A stretch of DNA of 64,000 bases from Bacteroidales bacterium. Its GTDB lineage: Bacteria > Bacteroidota > Bacteroidia > Bacteroidales > VadinHA17. Position numbers and translations under genes: made by a program. The number at the start of each line of letters is the position of its first letter. Position 1 is the first letter of the stretch. The notes beneath the pieces are model-generated. The model did no database searches and was not told the DNA's origin. It worked only from the letters and a program-made list of their open reading frames with translations. The stretch is from NCBI GenBank assembly GCA_018056245.1, contig JAGPFZ010000002.1, positions 52,594 through 116,593 on the forward strand, written 5' to 3'. Below are positions 34,435 through 43,717 of the stretch, one piece after another.

Positions 34435-34487
34435 GTTTTATAAGTTTTATGAGTTTTTCAAGAAACAAATAATTCTTAAACAATCTA

Positions 34488-35789
34488 TTACAGTTTAATT
34501 AAAACATCATTTTTTGTTTCCGTTTCATTTTTTCTGAACTGAGAAAGGAGAATGCAATAGAATAGTATAAAGAACATTATACCCCATTGCCGGTTAAACA
34601 TTGATTCGAAGAGCAGGAAGAAAGACATCATTGCTGTAAAAGCAACTGCAAGTTTTGGATATTTGAGTCTTTTACGGACAAGAACAGGGGTAATCAGCAT
34701 CCATATAAGCGATAATGTACCGGGGATACCAAAAGTCATTTGTGCTTCCAGAAACTGGTTATGGGCATTAAAACGCAGACGTGCTTCCTCTTCCCATCCG
34801 TTTTTTTTATATTCTTCCACCATTCTGTCCTCGATTTTAGCCAGACCATGCCCAAAAACCGGCTTTTCTTTTATAAGCTGTATAGCAGAATACCATTCAC
34901 GCGTTCTCTGATCGAGGTTCTTCCAGTCAATTTGTGTACTATCAGTTACTTGTTCTATTGAATTTATATACCTTTTAACTCTTGGGATTTGAGTAACGGT
35001 AATGCCGACAACAAATAAGAACACTACAATGGAAAATATATAGAAAAAAGGATTATGTGCTTTCAATATTCTGTTAACAAAAAAAGCAACTACAAGAATA
35101 ATCCATAAAAACAAACCTGCTTTCGAACTAAGTAAATAGAGTATTACCGAAAGAAATACTATTAGTAATAAATAAATCCATGATTTTAGATCAATTTTTT
35201 TCGAATCATTTACGAAAAAGAGTAAAATAAGCAGCCAGTTTATTTTAAGTGCCAGATATGTTGGATGCTCCAGTATGGAAAATCCAACCGAAGTATATTC
35301 CTGATCATGTTGTAATATCCATGAAATAACGGGAATATCTCCTGGATAGTTAGTATGTACTTTCAATAAAAACCTTATAAATAGATAAATTGAGACAATA
35401 AGGATACCCAGGGCATAACTCTTAAAAAGAATTGAAATCTTTGAACTTGTGTATTTACTATAGAATATCGGAAATCCCAGGACAGGGACTAAAAAAAACA
35501 TAAGCCTCTTAATAATTACTGAAAAAGAGCCGAATTGCAAAATAATACTAAATAAATTTATTAAAAAGTACAATACTGGTGGTAGAATGATATACCAGAT
35601 TTTAAAAAAATCGTTGTAAAGTTTATGATTATCCAATATCCATAATGCAAAGCCCGTAAACAGAAAAAATCCCAGAACATATAATGATAAAAAGCGATGA
35701 AAAGAAATAGTAAAAAAAGTAAAAGCAAGACTCCAGAAACCAATTTTTTCAAAAAAGAGCTTTGTTTTTAATAGATAATTATTATTCAT
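34488..35789 (-). CDS. O-antigen ligase / Wzy_C family membrane protein
   Basis: A 433-residue protein with ten or more membrane helices and one larger periplasmic loop at about 285-355 containing RTREWYSAIQLIKEKPVFGHGLAKIE and RFNAHNQFLEAQMTFGIPGT. The G(H)G and HNxFLE motifs are hallmarks of the Wzy_C superfamily, which includes both O-antigen ligases and polymerases. As a separate EpsG-type polymerase candidate exists at 40264, a ligase role is somewhat more likely here. Confidence 0.85.
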   Translation of the reverse strand: MNNNYLLKTKLFFEKIGFWSLAFTFFTISFHRFLSLYVLGFFLFTGFALWILDNHKLYNDFFKIWYIILPPVLYFLINLFSIILQFGSFSVIIKRLMFFLVPVLGFPIFYSKYTSSKISILFKSYALGILIVSIYLFIRFLLKVHTNYPGDIPVISWILQHDQEYTSVGFSILEHPTYLALKINWLLILLFFVNDSKKIDLKSWIYLLLIVFLSVILYLLSSKAGLFLWIILVVAFFVNRILKAHNPFFYIFSIVVFLFVVGITVTQIPRVKRYINSIEQVTDSTQIDWKNLDQRTREWYSAIQLIKEKPVFGHGLAKIEDRMVEEYKKNGWEEEARLRFNAHNQFLEAQMTFGIPGTLSLIWMLITPVLVRKRLKYPKLAVAFTAMMSFFLLFESMFNRQWGIMFFILFYCILLSQFRKNETETKNDVLIKL

Positions 35790-35829
35790 TAATTTTTTGA
35801 ATAACCCAGTATTTCCTCAAACTATAATT

Positions 35830-36921
35830 CTATAAGTATTTTTTTACAATACTTAATAATTTTTTTGCAGAATCATAGAAATCATAATTTCTAGCGTTTG
35901 TGAACCCCTTTTCTATTAATTCCTGTCTTAAATTCGCAGATTGTAAAACCATGTCTATTTTAGAAGCAATATCGTCTGGTTTATAAGGATCACAAAAAAT
36001 TACACTATCCTTATAAACTTCCCTGAAAACTGGAATATCAGAAACAATAACAGGACAACCACAAGCCTGAGCTTCTAATGGAGGAAGTCCAAAACCCTCA
36101 TAAAAAGATGGATATATAAAGCATTGTGCGTTAGAATATAACCTTATTAACTCTTCGTCGTCTACAAAGCCTAAGAATTTTATATTTTCATTAGATTCTA
36201 TTTTCTTTAATATTTCAGTCGACTTTTTGCCAAACACTTTTTTATTTATACCTCCTACAATATATAACTTAAATTTATTATCGTTATGAATTTTAAGAAA
36301 AGCCTCAATAAGTCCAGAAAAATTCTTATAATAAACTACAGATGATACTGCTAATATATACTTGTCTGGGTAATTTGCTTTTAAAGGTTTGAACTTACTG
36401 CTTACACAATCATATACTACAGAAATATTTTTTTCATCAAGATTATATAATTCTATAAGTTCTTTTTTTGAAAAATTACTTACTGTAATAATATGTCTTG
36501 AATTTTTTATCATTAATGGGAATAAAAACTTATAATATTTTGAATATAAGGGAGATATATGTTGACTAAATTTTTCATAAATAATGTCGTGTATAATTGA
36601 AATCTTATTCATATAAAAAATTGGCAATGTATTTGCAAGATTCAAAACTAATGGATTATTGAATTTATTTAAGTACATTAACAAACTAAACTGATCCCAT
36701 AAGTGACCTTTTAGTTGGCCATATTTAATTACATTCAGATCTTCTACTATTTGTTCGTATAATACTTTTTTGGGCGATACAAATTGTATATTTAAGTCAT
36801 CATTTATTTCACTTAAAGCATAAATCATTTCAATTCCATATCTTTGAGCACCAGTTATTTTCTGGGTTAAAAAACGAGTAGGTATCACTAAATCAATTTT
36901 GTCCTTTTCTTTTGAAATCAT
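35830..36921 (-). CDS. glycosyltransferase, GT4 family
   Basis: A 363-residue GT-B retaining transferase. The N-terminal half shows TQKITGAQRYGIEMIYALSE (acceptor-side loop). The C-terminal half contains YILAVSSVVYYKNFSGLIEA, NIKFLGFVDDEELIRLYSNA and the nucleotide-sugar site FIYPSFYEGFGLPPLEAQAC (the conserved E-x7-E). No signal or membrane segment. It acts at the cytosolic face of the inner membrane on a lipid-linked intermediate; donor sugar cannot be assigned (mannose or glucose types are common in this subgroup). Confidence 0.9.
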   Translation of the reverse strand: MISKEKDKIDLVIPTRFLTQKITGAQRYGIEMIYALSEINDDLNIQFVSPKKVLYEQIVEDLNVIKYGQLKGHLWDQFSLLMYLNKFNNPLVLNLANTLPIFYMNKISIIHDIIYEKFSQHISPLYSKYYKFLFPLMIKNSRHIITVSNFSKKELIELYNLDEKNISVVYDCVSSKFKPLKANYPDKYILAVSSVVYYKNFSGLIEAFLKIHNDNKFKLYIVGGINKKVFGKKSTEILKKIESNENIKFLGFVDDEELIRLYSNAQCFIYPSFYEGFGLPPLEAQACGCPVIVSDIPVFREVYKDSVIFCDPYKPDDIASKIDMVLQSANLRQELIEKGFTNARNYDFYDSAKKLLSIVKKYL

Positions 36922-37050
36922 TCTTATTTGATTAAATTTGTTATTAAATTAATGATTTTTAGATTAACTTATTGTCAGGATAAATATAGCAGTCCCAAGT
37001 AAGACTCTAATTACTTTATCGTTATAAACTAAAGTCAATTGATGCAATTC

Positions 37051-38268
37051 CTATTCAATAATTTTTCTCAAAAGTTCAGACCATTTATCGCATATAACTT
37101 TTTTTGAAAAGTATTTATTATAAGTTTCAAACGCATTTTGCTTTATCGGGTCTAGCAACGACTTGTCGTCTGCAAATTTTCTTAGCATTTCAATTACATA
37201 ATCCATATTGTAAAAAGATAAATTAAAACCTACTTTATAAAAATTTATCCATATACTTATGGATGAATTTTCTGGCCCTGCGAAAAGTACAGGTTTCCCA
37301 TTTGCAATAGCACCAAAAAATTTTGATGGTACAGAAATACCAGCCCAATCATCTTTAAGACTTATTAATAATATGTCGGCAGAAGATAATCTTTTTTCTA
37401 GTTCATTATCGTTATCTGCAAATCCTACAAATGAAATATTTGTATCTTCATTACTTATTTTTATTTTAAGATTCTCGAACTTATTTCCAAATCCTGCAAA
37501 ACAAATATGAGCAGATATTTTATTTTTTCTTAAATCTTGCGCTAACTTAATAAACTCTTTAAATTTATGCGCAATTCCTAAAGTTCCAGTATATAGTAAC
37601 GCTAAAGAAGAATTACCAAATAACTTTTTTCTTGTTTCATCTTCAATTTCTGGTAAGGTTACAGGTTCTATAAATGACCATGGCGTTAGTGTTATTTCAA
37701 TCGCGCTATGCTTGTATTTTCTTAATAATTCTCTCATACAAGGTCCAATATCAGCAATAACATCTAACCTATTATAACAAAACTTTGTAATTGGTCTAAC
37801 GCATTTCCCTAATAATTTCCAAATTATTCCTCCTGTTGCCATGATAGCTTCTGGATAAAGATCAAATGACCAAAGTATAATTTTGGACTTTGAATCAAAC
37901 ATTTTAATAAAAGGTATAATTAAGTAAAGGAATGGAGGATTAGTTCCAATAATAATAGCATCAAATTTTCCAATTCGAGGCAACCAAGTTATTAAGTTTA
38001 AAATTAAATAAAAGGATGTAAATAATCTTTGTATATTTTTTCTCTGATTAAGACCTGGCACATATACTCTTCTATATTTAACTCCTTTCCATACTCCAAT
38101 TTTGGGTGTTAATTTTTTAGTATGGTCAAAATATGAACGATTGCCTATTAAGGCTGTTAGATTCCAACCTCGTTTAACTAACTCTTCAGATAATTCTGAA
38201 ATATGCCTTGCAGTATTATGCTGGTCTGGCCAGAAAACTTGATTAATGATAAGAACTTTGTTTTTCAA
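37051..38268 (-). CDS. glycosyltransferase, GT4 family (WbuB-like)
   Basis: A 405-residue GT-B transferase beginning VLIINQVFWPDQHNTARHIS, the N-terminal pattern of WbuB/WcaI-type enzymes with an elongated acceptor domain and a membrane-associating hydrophobic patch (FDAIIIGTNPPFLYLIIPFI, about 105-125). The C-terminal donor domain has LALLYTGTLGIAHKFKEFIK, NISFVGFADNDNELEKRLSS and AGISVPSKFFGAIANGKPVL; the usual E-x7-E appears as SVPSKFFGAIANG, as in other WbuB-like proteins. Donor unknown (GlcNAc or fucosamine types in relatives). Confidence 0.88.
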   Translation of the reverse strand: MKNKVLIINQVFWPDQHNTARHISELSEELVKRGWNLTALIGNRSYFDHTKKLTPKIGVWKGVKYRRVYVPGLNQRKNIQRLFTSFYLILNLITWLPRIGKFDAIIIGTNPPFLYLIIPFIKMFDSKSKIILWSFDLYPEAIMATGGIIWKLLGKCVRPITKFCYNRLDVIADIGPCMRELLRKYKHSAIEITLTPWSFIEPVTLPEIEDETRKKLFGNSSLALLYTGTLGIAHKFKEFIKLAQDLRKNKISAHICFAGFGNKFENLKIKISNEDTNISFVGFADNDNELEKRLSSADILLISLKDDWAGISVPSKFFGAIANGKPVLFAGPENSSISIWINFYKVGFNLSFYNMDYVIEMLRKFADDKSLLDPIKQNAFETYNKYFSKKVICDKWSELLRKIIE

Positions 38269-38354
38269 TAAAAATCAATAATTTATATATAAACAAATAA
38301 AAGAATTTTCAAATTTTATTTTCCTTGTAATAAAACATTAAGATATAATGTCAC

Positions 38355-39323
38355 TTAGCAAATTTCAGAATCTACCATTTTTTTAATCCATTCATAAGTT
38401 TTTTCTAATCCTTTTATCAAAGGATAGTCTGGTTTCCATCCAATCTTTTCAAAAATTAATCTGTTATCCGAATTACGCCCTCTTACTCCTAATGGCCCTG
38501 GAACATGACGAATAGTAAGATTTTTCCCTGATATCTTTATAATTGTTTCAGCTAAATAATTAATTGTAACCATTTCTTCAGAACCAATATTAACTGGTCC
38601 AGTAAATTCAGAGTCCATAAGTTTCCTTATTCCTTTAATACATTCATCAATATACAGGAAAGAACGTGTCTGATTACCATCTCCCCAAATTTCAATTTCT
38701 CCATTTTCTTCTGCCATTGCAACTTTTCGGCATAAAGCAGCAGGAGCCTTTTCTCTTCCACCCTTCCATGTTCCTTCAGGACCAAAAATATTATGAAATC
38801 TAGCAATTCTTACAGGCAATGCATAATTTCTATTATATGATAAATATAGCCTCTCACTAAAGAGTTTCTCCCATCCATATTCACTATCTGGTGCTGCAGG
38901 ATAGGCAGAATCCTCAGCACAATTTGGATTATCCGGGTCTAATTGATTATAAGCAGGATATATACATGCAGATGAAGAATAAAAAATCTTCCCGGTCTTA
39001 AACTTACACGCCAGATCTACTATATTGAGGTTAATCATTGCAGAATTATGCATAATGTTAGCATCATTATCTCCTGTGAATACATAACCAGCTCCTCCCA
39101 TATCAGCAGCCAATTGATAGATTTCATCAAATTGTTGATCAAGAACTTTTTTGCATACATAAGGATCTCTTAAATCTCCAATAACAAATTCATCAGCATT
39201 TGTTTTTATAAATTCCGGATATTTAAGATCAACACCTCTAACCCAATAGTTAATTCCTTTAAGATATTTTACTAAATGGCTTCCAATAAAACCACCAGCA
39301 CCTAATACAAGAGTCTTTTTCAT
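38355..39323 (-). CDS. GDP-mannose 3,5-epimerase-like SDR
   Basis: A 322-residue extended short-chain dehydrogenase. The NAD site is VLGAGGFIGSHLVKYL (residues 5-20). Strong resemblance to plant GDP-mannose 3,5-epimerase is visible along its length: LAADMGGAGYVFTGDNDANI, SSACIYPAYNQLDPDNPNC, catalytic Tyr/Lys in YGWEKLFSE, RFHNIFGPEGTWKGGREKAP, IWGDGNQTRSFLYIDECIKG, PVNIGSEEMVTIN and HVPGPLGVRGRNSDNRLI. The known reaction makes GDP-L-galactose (and GDP-L-gulose) from GDP-mannose. This predicts an L-hexose in the polysaccharide. Assignment is from memory of the plant enzyme's motifs, not from a search. Confidence 0.82.
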   Translation of the reverse strand: MKKTLVLGAGGFIGSHLVKYLKGINYWVRGVDLKYPEFIKTNADEFVIGDLRDPYVCKKVLDQQFDEIYQLAADMGGAGYVFTGDNDANIMHNSAMINLNIVDLACKFKTGKIFYSSSACIYPAYNQLDPDNPNCAEDSAYPAAPDSEYGWEKLFSERLYLSYNRNYALPVRIARFHNIFGPEGTWKGGREKAPAALCRKVAMAEENGEIEIWGDGNQTRSFLYIDECIKGIRKLMDSEFTGPVNIGSEEMVTINYLAETIIKISGKNLTIRHVPGPLGVRGRNSDNRLIFEKIGWKPDYPLIKGLEKTYEWIKKMVDSEIC

Positions 39324-39433
39324 AGTAAAAAATTTTATTAAATATAATCACTATTATTCAATTAATAATTTAAATTCGTAATTAACGCTCATAAACGTCT
39401 GATTATCAATCATATTTTTTTTCGTTTAAAAAT

Positions 39434-40256
39434 TGCCCTACTGCATATTAAAACTCAATTGAAACCCTGTAGGAATTGATTTACTTTTAAATCTTCTTTT
39501 TGTACTCCTCAGCAGCTCATTTACGTCCAGATTGCTTATTAGATGGATTCGAACCAACGAGGCTACTACCGGGAAGGCTTTCTTTACCTGTGCAATCTTT
39601 TGCGTCACTGTTAACAACAGTTTGGCTATTAATGTGCACCAGACCTGAGTACAGATGGCATTTTCATTCTCTCCATAAAAATAATGTAGCTGGAAATTCT
39701 GCTTCATTTTCTTGAAAAGTATCTCGATACCCCATCTTTTCTTGTAAAGAAATGAGACATCTTCAGCAGTTATATTAAAATTGTTTGTAAGAAAATCATA
39801 ATAACGGTTCTGTTCATCCTGATAACTGACCTTCCTCAATGTCATTTTAAGTTTGGTCGTAAGATCTTTCGTCCCGTCTTCTTTCTCAGGATGGTATTTC
39901 AGTTCAATGATCTCATCCCGTCATACCTTTGCCCTGCTTTTCTCACGATAATTTTCTCTCTTTACCTCTATAACCCTATATACAGCATTCTTTTTCATTC
40001 CTCTTTTCTTCCTTACATCTCCTTCGGGATTACGGCCAACACCCTTTAAAATGTCACTGAATAACCGGATAGTTGTTGAGTCAACAATTAATACCTCTTT
40101 AAATGTCAGTCCAAAGGTTCGGCTGTCCAACAAATTTTATTTCTGTATCTTTATTCATGTTGTATTCGTTTTTAACCAAAAACCAAATTACAACATTTGA
40201 GGTCCTGATATATCGGGATTTTGGGAGTACCCTTATTTTATTGTTTTAGTAGGACA
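39434..40256 (-). mobile_element. degenerate IS4-type element, 823 bases
   Basis: Terminal inverted repeats TGCCCTACT (39434-39442) and AGTAGGACA (40248-40256) match at 8 of 9 positions. They enclose a minus-strand transposase remnant with both an internal deletion and a premature stop. An intact relative would be expected to be considerably longer, so this is a non-autonomous derivative. It lies between the epimerase and polymerase genes of the polysaccharide operon without interrupting either. Confidence 0.7.
39438..40158 (-). pseudogene. IS4-family transposase remnant
   Basis: A start-like segment MNKDTEIKFVGQP (ATG at 40158) is joined out of frame to TFGLTFKEVLIVDSTTIRLF, which holds the first DDE aspartate; roughly 100 residues usually found between these are gone. 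An in-frame TGA at 39921-39923 (KV-stop-RDEIIELKYHP) interrupts it. The rest runs to 39438 with the family's RWGIEILFKKMKQNFQLHYF segment carrying the catalytic Glu. Not expressible as an active transposase. Confidence 0.8.
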
Positions 40257-40263
40257 GTGATGA

Positions 40264-41277
40264 TTATTTTATCACAAATAATGAACTCAGTAAATACATA
40301 TTTATAAACATTATAAAACTCCAAGTATAAATAAAAGCATTTATTATCTTTTTTTGCTTGAATATTATGGATATAAATGGAAGTAGAAATATAATAGAAG
40401 GATATAAAAAATTTGTAATTCTAAAAGATAATACAGGTAATTGGCCAAAGCCGAACCATGTAAAAAGAGACCAACATAACAATTTTAAAAAAAATATTTC
40501 ATAATTATTATTAAATTTGCTAAAAACAAGAAAAAAGTAATAAATAAATAATAAACTAATCGAAAATAGATTAAAAAAATTAATCCTGTTAATGCTACTA
40601 GTAGTGCCTTCCAATTTAAAATAATTAATATAATTTATTAATTTTAAACTCATTGGCTCTGGTAAAAATTGTGAAATTTTAATAAAAAAATTTAAAGTAA
40701 AAAAAAACTTATAAAACAATAAACCTAATATAGGAAGCAATAAATAAATTAAGCGATTAATTTTAGTTGATTTTAAAAAATAAAATGGAATTAGAATGAT
40801 AGCTGAATAATGGAATAAAATTGCCAAAATAATTTTTAAATAATAACCAAATGCATTTCTTTTAATAATGTCTTCGATGGACAGCATAAACAAACCGACC
40901 GCTGCTCCTTGCCTTATTTGTATTAAGCCGAAATTAGGCCAAAATAGAAATAAAAATATTATAAAACTTAATAAAAAATTTAAACTATATTTCTTAATAG
41001 CAGTAGTAAATAATAACATTATTAAAATATCATATATTAAACAGAAAGTATAAACGTTCCCTTTGAATATTATTTGATTAAAGAATATGATTAACCAATG
41101 AATCGGCTCATACTGCTTTAAATCAAATTGTTTTATGTTGTAATTTAATGTTGAATAATAAATATTATAATCGGGTGAAAACTTTACAAAAAAAAGTCCA
41201 CTAAATAAAACTATTAAAATGAAACAAATTGTTAATAATTTTTTTATACTTAGCTTTGTAACTATTTGAATATTCAT
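40264..41277 (-). CDS. EpsG-type polysaccharide polymerase (Wzy candidate)
   Basis: A 337-residue, extremely hydrophobic protein with about nine or ten membrane helices and few charged residues. It has the EpsG-family feel: an early FSPDYNIYYSTLNYNIKQFD loop after the first helix, then IHWLIIFFNQIIFKGNVYTF, and a mid-protein RQGAAVGLFMLSIEDIIKRN segment, where the conserved R-Q resembles the EpsG motif. Such proteins polymerise repeat units in the periplasm. It is much more AT-rich than neighbouring housekeeping genes, as expected for a horizontally exchanged locus. It begins 176 bases downstream of the preceding glycosyltransferase gene. Confidence 0.75.
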   Translation of the reverse strand: MNIQIVTKLSIKKLLTICFILIVLFSGLFFVKFSPDYNIYYSTLNYNIKQFDLKQYEPIHWLIIFFNQIIFKGNVYTFCLIYDILIMLLFTTAIKKYSLNFLLSFIIFLFLFWPNFGLIQIRQGAAVGLFMLSIEDIIKRNAFGYYLKIILAILFHYSAIILIPFYFLKSTKINRLIYLLLPILGLLFYKFFFTLNFFIKISQFLPEPMSLKLINYINYFKLEGTTSSINRINFFNLFSISLLFIYYFFLVFSKFNNNYEIFFLKLLCWSLFTWFGFGQLPVLSFRITNFLYPSIIFLLPFISIIFKQKKIINAFIYTWSFIMFINMYLLSSLFVIK

Positions 41278-41453
41278 CGCTTAATTAAAATTTCCTCGTA
41301 ATTTGGGAAATGTATATGATTTTTTAAGCCCAGGTTAAAAACAAAACCATAGCACAAGTTTTAGCTATTAAATCAAAATAAACAAATACCAGAGGATTAG
41401 AAAAAATTGATAATGACATAAATTTATTAACTATAGTTGTATTTCTAATTTGT

Positions 41454-42641
41454 TTATCTAACCTCATTAATCAATTCCTCCCATTCATTGATCCAACTAT
41501 TGTAGTCTAGAAATTTTGCTGCACTTTTTTGAATGACTTTATACTTTTTCTTCCATTCTATAATATTCCCCGACATTTTCAAAATTTTTTCTGCTAATTC
41601 TTCATAATTACCCGGTTCAAATAATAAGCCATTTAAATTTTCTTCAATAATTTCCGGTGTTCCGCCAATTCTACTTCCAATTACAGGTATGCCAAAAGCA
41701 AAAGATTCAATAATAACAATTCCAAAACTTTCCTCCCAAATTGAAGGTACAACTAAAAAATCTATCTTTTTAAAAAATTCTTCAGGCTTCGTCCAGCCTT
41801 CCCATAATAAATTTGAATTTTTATACTTTTTTTTCAAGTAATTTACATAATTCAAATTTCCTGATCCAGCTATAAATAACCAAATATTTGGAGTTTCAAT
41901 TCTTGAAAAAGCTCGTAATAACACTTCTATACCTTTATTTGGTTCTATGGAGCCGATAAAACCTATATGAATATTTTTATTAAGCTTCCTCGGGGTTCCA
42001 CTTCCTGTGTCGATTTTTCTGGAATTATATATAACCCTTTTTATTAGTGTTGTTTTGAAATACCCGTAAGAAAGCAGTTTATTAAGAATAAATTGAGAGC
42101 ACCCTACTACTGCAGTAACCTTATTTGACAAAACCTTGTGAGGGTATCGCATTATGGAACATGTTATACATCTATTTTGGCATACAATATTGTTCTTAAA
42201 CATATTTATAGGGCATAACAGATATTGATCGTGAAGAAATTGGATAAGAGGAATACCCTTTTTATACACTGAAAGCCATATTGAAGGAGACCAGCCATAT
42301 ATATTATGACAAATAACTATTTCAGGCTTAATTTCTTTCATATATTTCTTTACAATTTTCTTAGAAAATGGATTGTATATATCAATTAAATGCCATAATC
42401 TTCTCTTAATAAAGGAGGGTTTTTGTTTATTATGAAAGTAAGGCAGATAAATATTAGGAATCCTTTCTCTGTAAACTTTTACACCTTCAATATATTCTTC
42501 TGTACGTTTCTTATCTGAAAAAGTTAATACATTTATTTCGTGACCCCTTTTCTTCAATTCTTTGCATAAGTGCTGCATAATAATTTCTGCTCCACCTCCT
42601 ATTAAGGGTGGGTATAATACATTAATTGTTAATATTTTCAT
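41454..42641 (-). CDS. glycosyltransferase, GT4 family with Cys cluster
   Basis: A 395-residue GT-B transferase beginning VLYPPLIGGGAEIIMQHLCK. The acceptor domain contains FLHDQYLLCPINMFKNNIVC followed by QNRCITC, a cysteine cluster common in one GT4 subgroup and perhaps metal-binding. The donor domain has IGFIGSIEPNKGIEVLLRAF, NLLWEGWTKPEEFFKKIDFL and VVPSIWEESFGIVIIESFAF (E-x7-E). Its start codon overlaps the GT2 gene by 4 bases (ATGA), so the two are coupled and probably act in succession. Donor unknown. Confidence 0.9.
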   Translation of the reverse strand: MKILTINVLYPPLIGGGAEIIMQHLCKELKKRGHEINVLTFSDKKRTEEYIEGVKVYRERIPNIYLPYFHNKQKPSFIKRRLWHLIDIYNPFSKKIVKKYMKEIKPEIVICHNIYGWSPSIWLSVYKKGIPLIQFLHDQYLLCPINMFKNNIVCQNRCITCSIMRYPHKVLSNKVTAVVGCSQFILNKLLSYGYFKTTLIKRVIYNSRKIDTGSGTPRKLNKNIHIGFIGSIEPNKGIEVLLRAFSRIETPNIWLFIAGSGNLNYVNYLKKKYKNSNLLWEGWTKPEEFFKKIDFLVVPSIWEESFGIVIIESFAFGIPVIGSRIGGTPEIIEENLNGLLFEPGNYEELAEKILKMSGNIIEWKKKYKVIQKSAAKFLDYNSWINEWEELINEVR

Positions 42642-43690
42642 TTTAGTTTTTCTAAAAATACTTTACCAATGTTCCTTTCCAAACCATCTTTTACAGCTCT
42701 TTTTATGACTTTTAATTCTTTTATTTTATAAATAGTTAAACTTAAAATTGTTAAAAAAAATAAAAATATAGATCTATTTATATTATAAATAAATCTATTG
42801 GATACTAAATCCTTATTTTCGAAATAAACTCTATTTCTTATGCTATAATAAGTTCTGAAATCATCCCCGCTTTTTAAAAGCGTAGTAAAAGCAGATAATC
42901 TGTTATCTTTTATATGCCATGACATTTCAAGGTCTTCAATTTGGCTTTTCCAGCAAAGATATATTTTACCTCCAGATCTTGTAATTCTATAAGTCCATTC
43001 ATGATCATCGGCATAAGTAAAAAACTCTTCATCAGGATAACCAATATTTTCTATAAGGTTTTTATGTATAAAAAGACCACCATAAGGAGCAACAGATATT
43101 TCGCCGTAATTAATATTATTTTTTTCTAAGTTATTTAAATATTTTGATAATTTTATATCTCTTTTAAAAAATAATCTTTTCATAAATCTAAAAAGTTTTG
43201 TAGGGAACTGAAAAATGTGAAATCCTATAAAACTATTTTTTTTACCTAGCACTAAATACGGATCTTTTTTAATTATTGATTTTATTTGATAAAATTCTTT
43301 ATTCTTTCTCCATGATAAAAGAGCAATTTTTTTTTCTTTATCATATAATTTTATATTTTCCCAACATGAATAAAGAGACTGCAGAGCTCCTCTCAGAGGC
43401 AAATTATCATCATCAAGCAACCATAAAAATTCACATTTACTATCATTATATGCTTCTTGCAAACCCCTCTTAAATCCACCTGCCGAACCAAAATTTTCAT
43501 CAAGGTATAATACTCTTATTTTACCATTAAGCTTATTTTCATAGGCTTTAAGTTGAGTTTTACTTTCTTCATGCGAATTGTTATCTATAACGATAACTTG
43601 CGCCACTCCTTCAGCTAATGCAGCATCTATAGTTTGTCTGAGCAAATAAAATCTATTTCCATATGTTACAATTATTACAAAAACTTGCAT
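42638..43690 (-). CDS. glycosyltransferase, GT2 family (galactofuranosyl/rhamnosyl type)
   Basis: A 350-residue GT-A transferase. It starts VFVIIVTYGNRFYLLRQTID, has VIVIDNNSHEESK and LDENFGSAGGFKRGLQEAY, and the metal-binding LWLLDDDNLP triple aspartate. The base region shows FFTYADDHEWTYRITRSGGK and a later IEDLEMSWHIKDN. The GSAGGFxRG motif and overall pattern are those of GT2 enzymes that use UDP-galactofuranose or dTDP-rhamnose. Since a UDP-galactopyranose mutase gene lies at 46194 and no rhamnose genes are in the window, galactofuranose is the better guess. A membrane-prone segment lies near the C-terminus. IS3 copy 2 begins 27 bases upstream of its start. Confidence 0.85.
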   Translation of the reverse strand: MQVFVIIVTYGNRFYLLRQTIDAALAEGVAQVIVIDNNSHEESKTQLKAYENKLNGKIRVLYLDENFGSAGGFKRGLQEAYNDSKCEFLWLLDDDNLPLRGALQSLYSCWENIKLYDKEKKIALLSWRKNKEFYQIKSIIKKDPYLVLGKKNSFIGFHIFQFPTKLFRFMKRLFFKRDIKLSKYLNNLEKNNINYGEISVAPYGGLFIHKNLIENIGYPDEEFFTYADDHEWTYRITRSGGKIYLCWKSQIEDLEMSWHIKDNRLSAFTTLLKSGDDFRTYYSIRNRVYFENKDLVSNRFIYNINRSIFLFFLTILSLTIYKIKELKVIKRAVKDGLERNIGKVFLEKLK

Positions 43691-43717
43691 TTATTAATCC
43701 CCTGTAAGCGACAATTT

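Noticed and set aside
41990-42190. Cysteine cluster in the GT4 enzyme as a novel metal site
   Set aside because: HDxxLLCP followed by CxxxCxxC occurs in a known GT4 subgroup, so it is family-typical rather than new.
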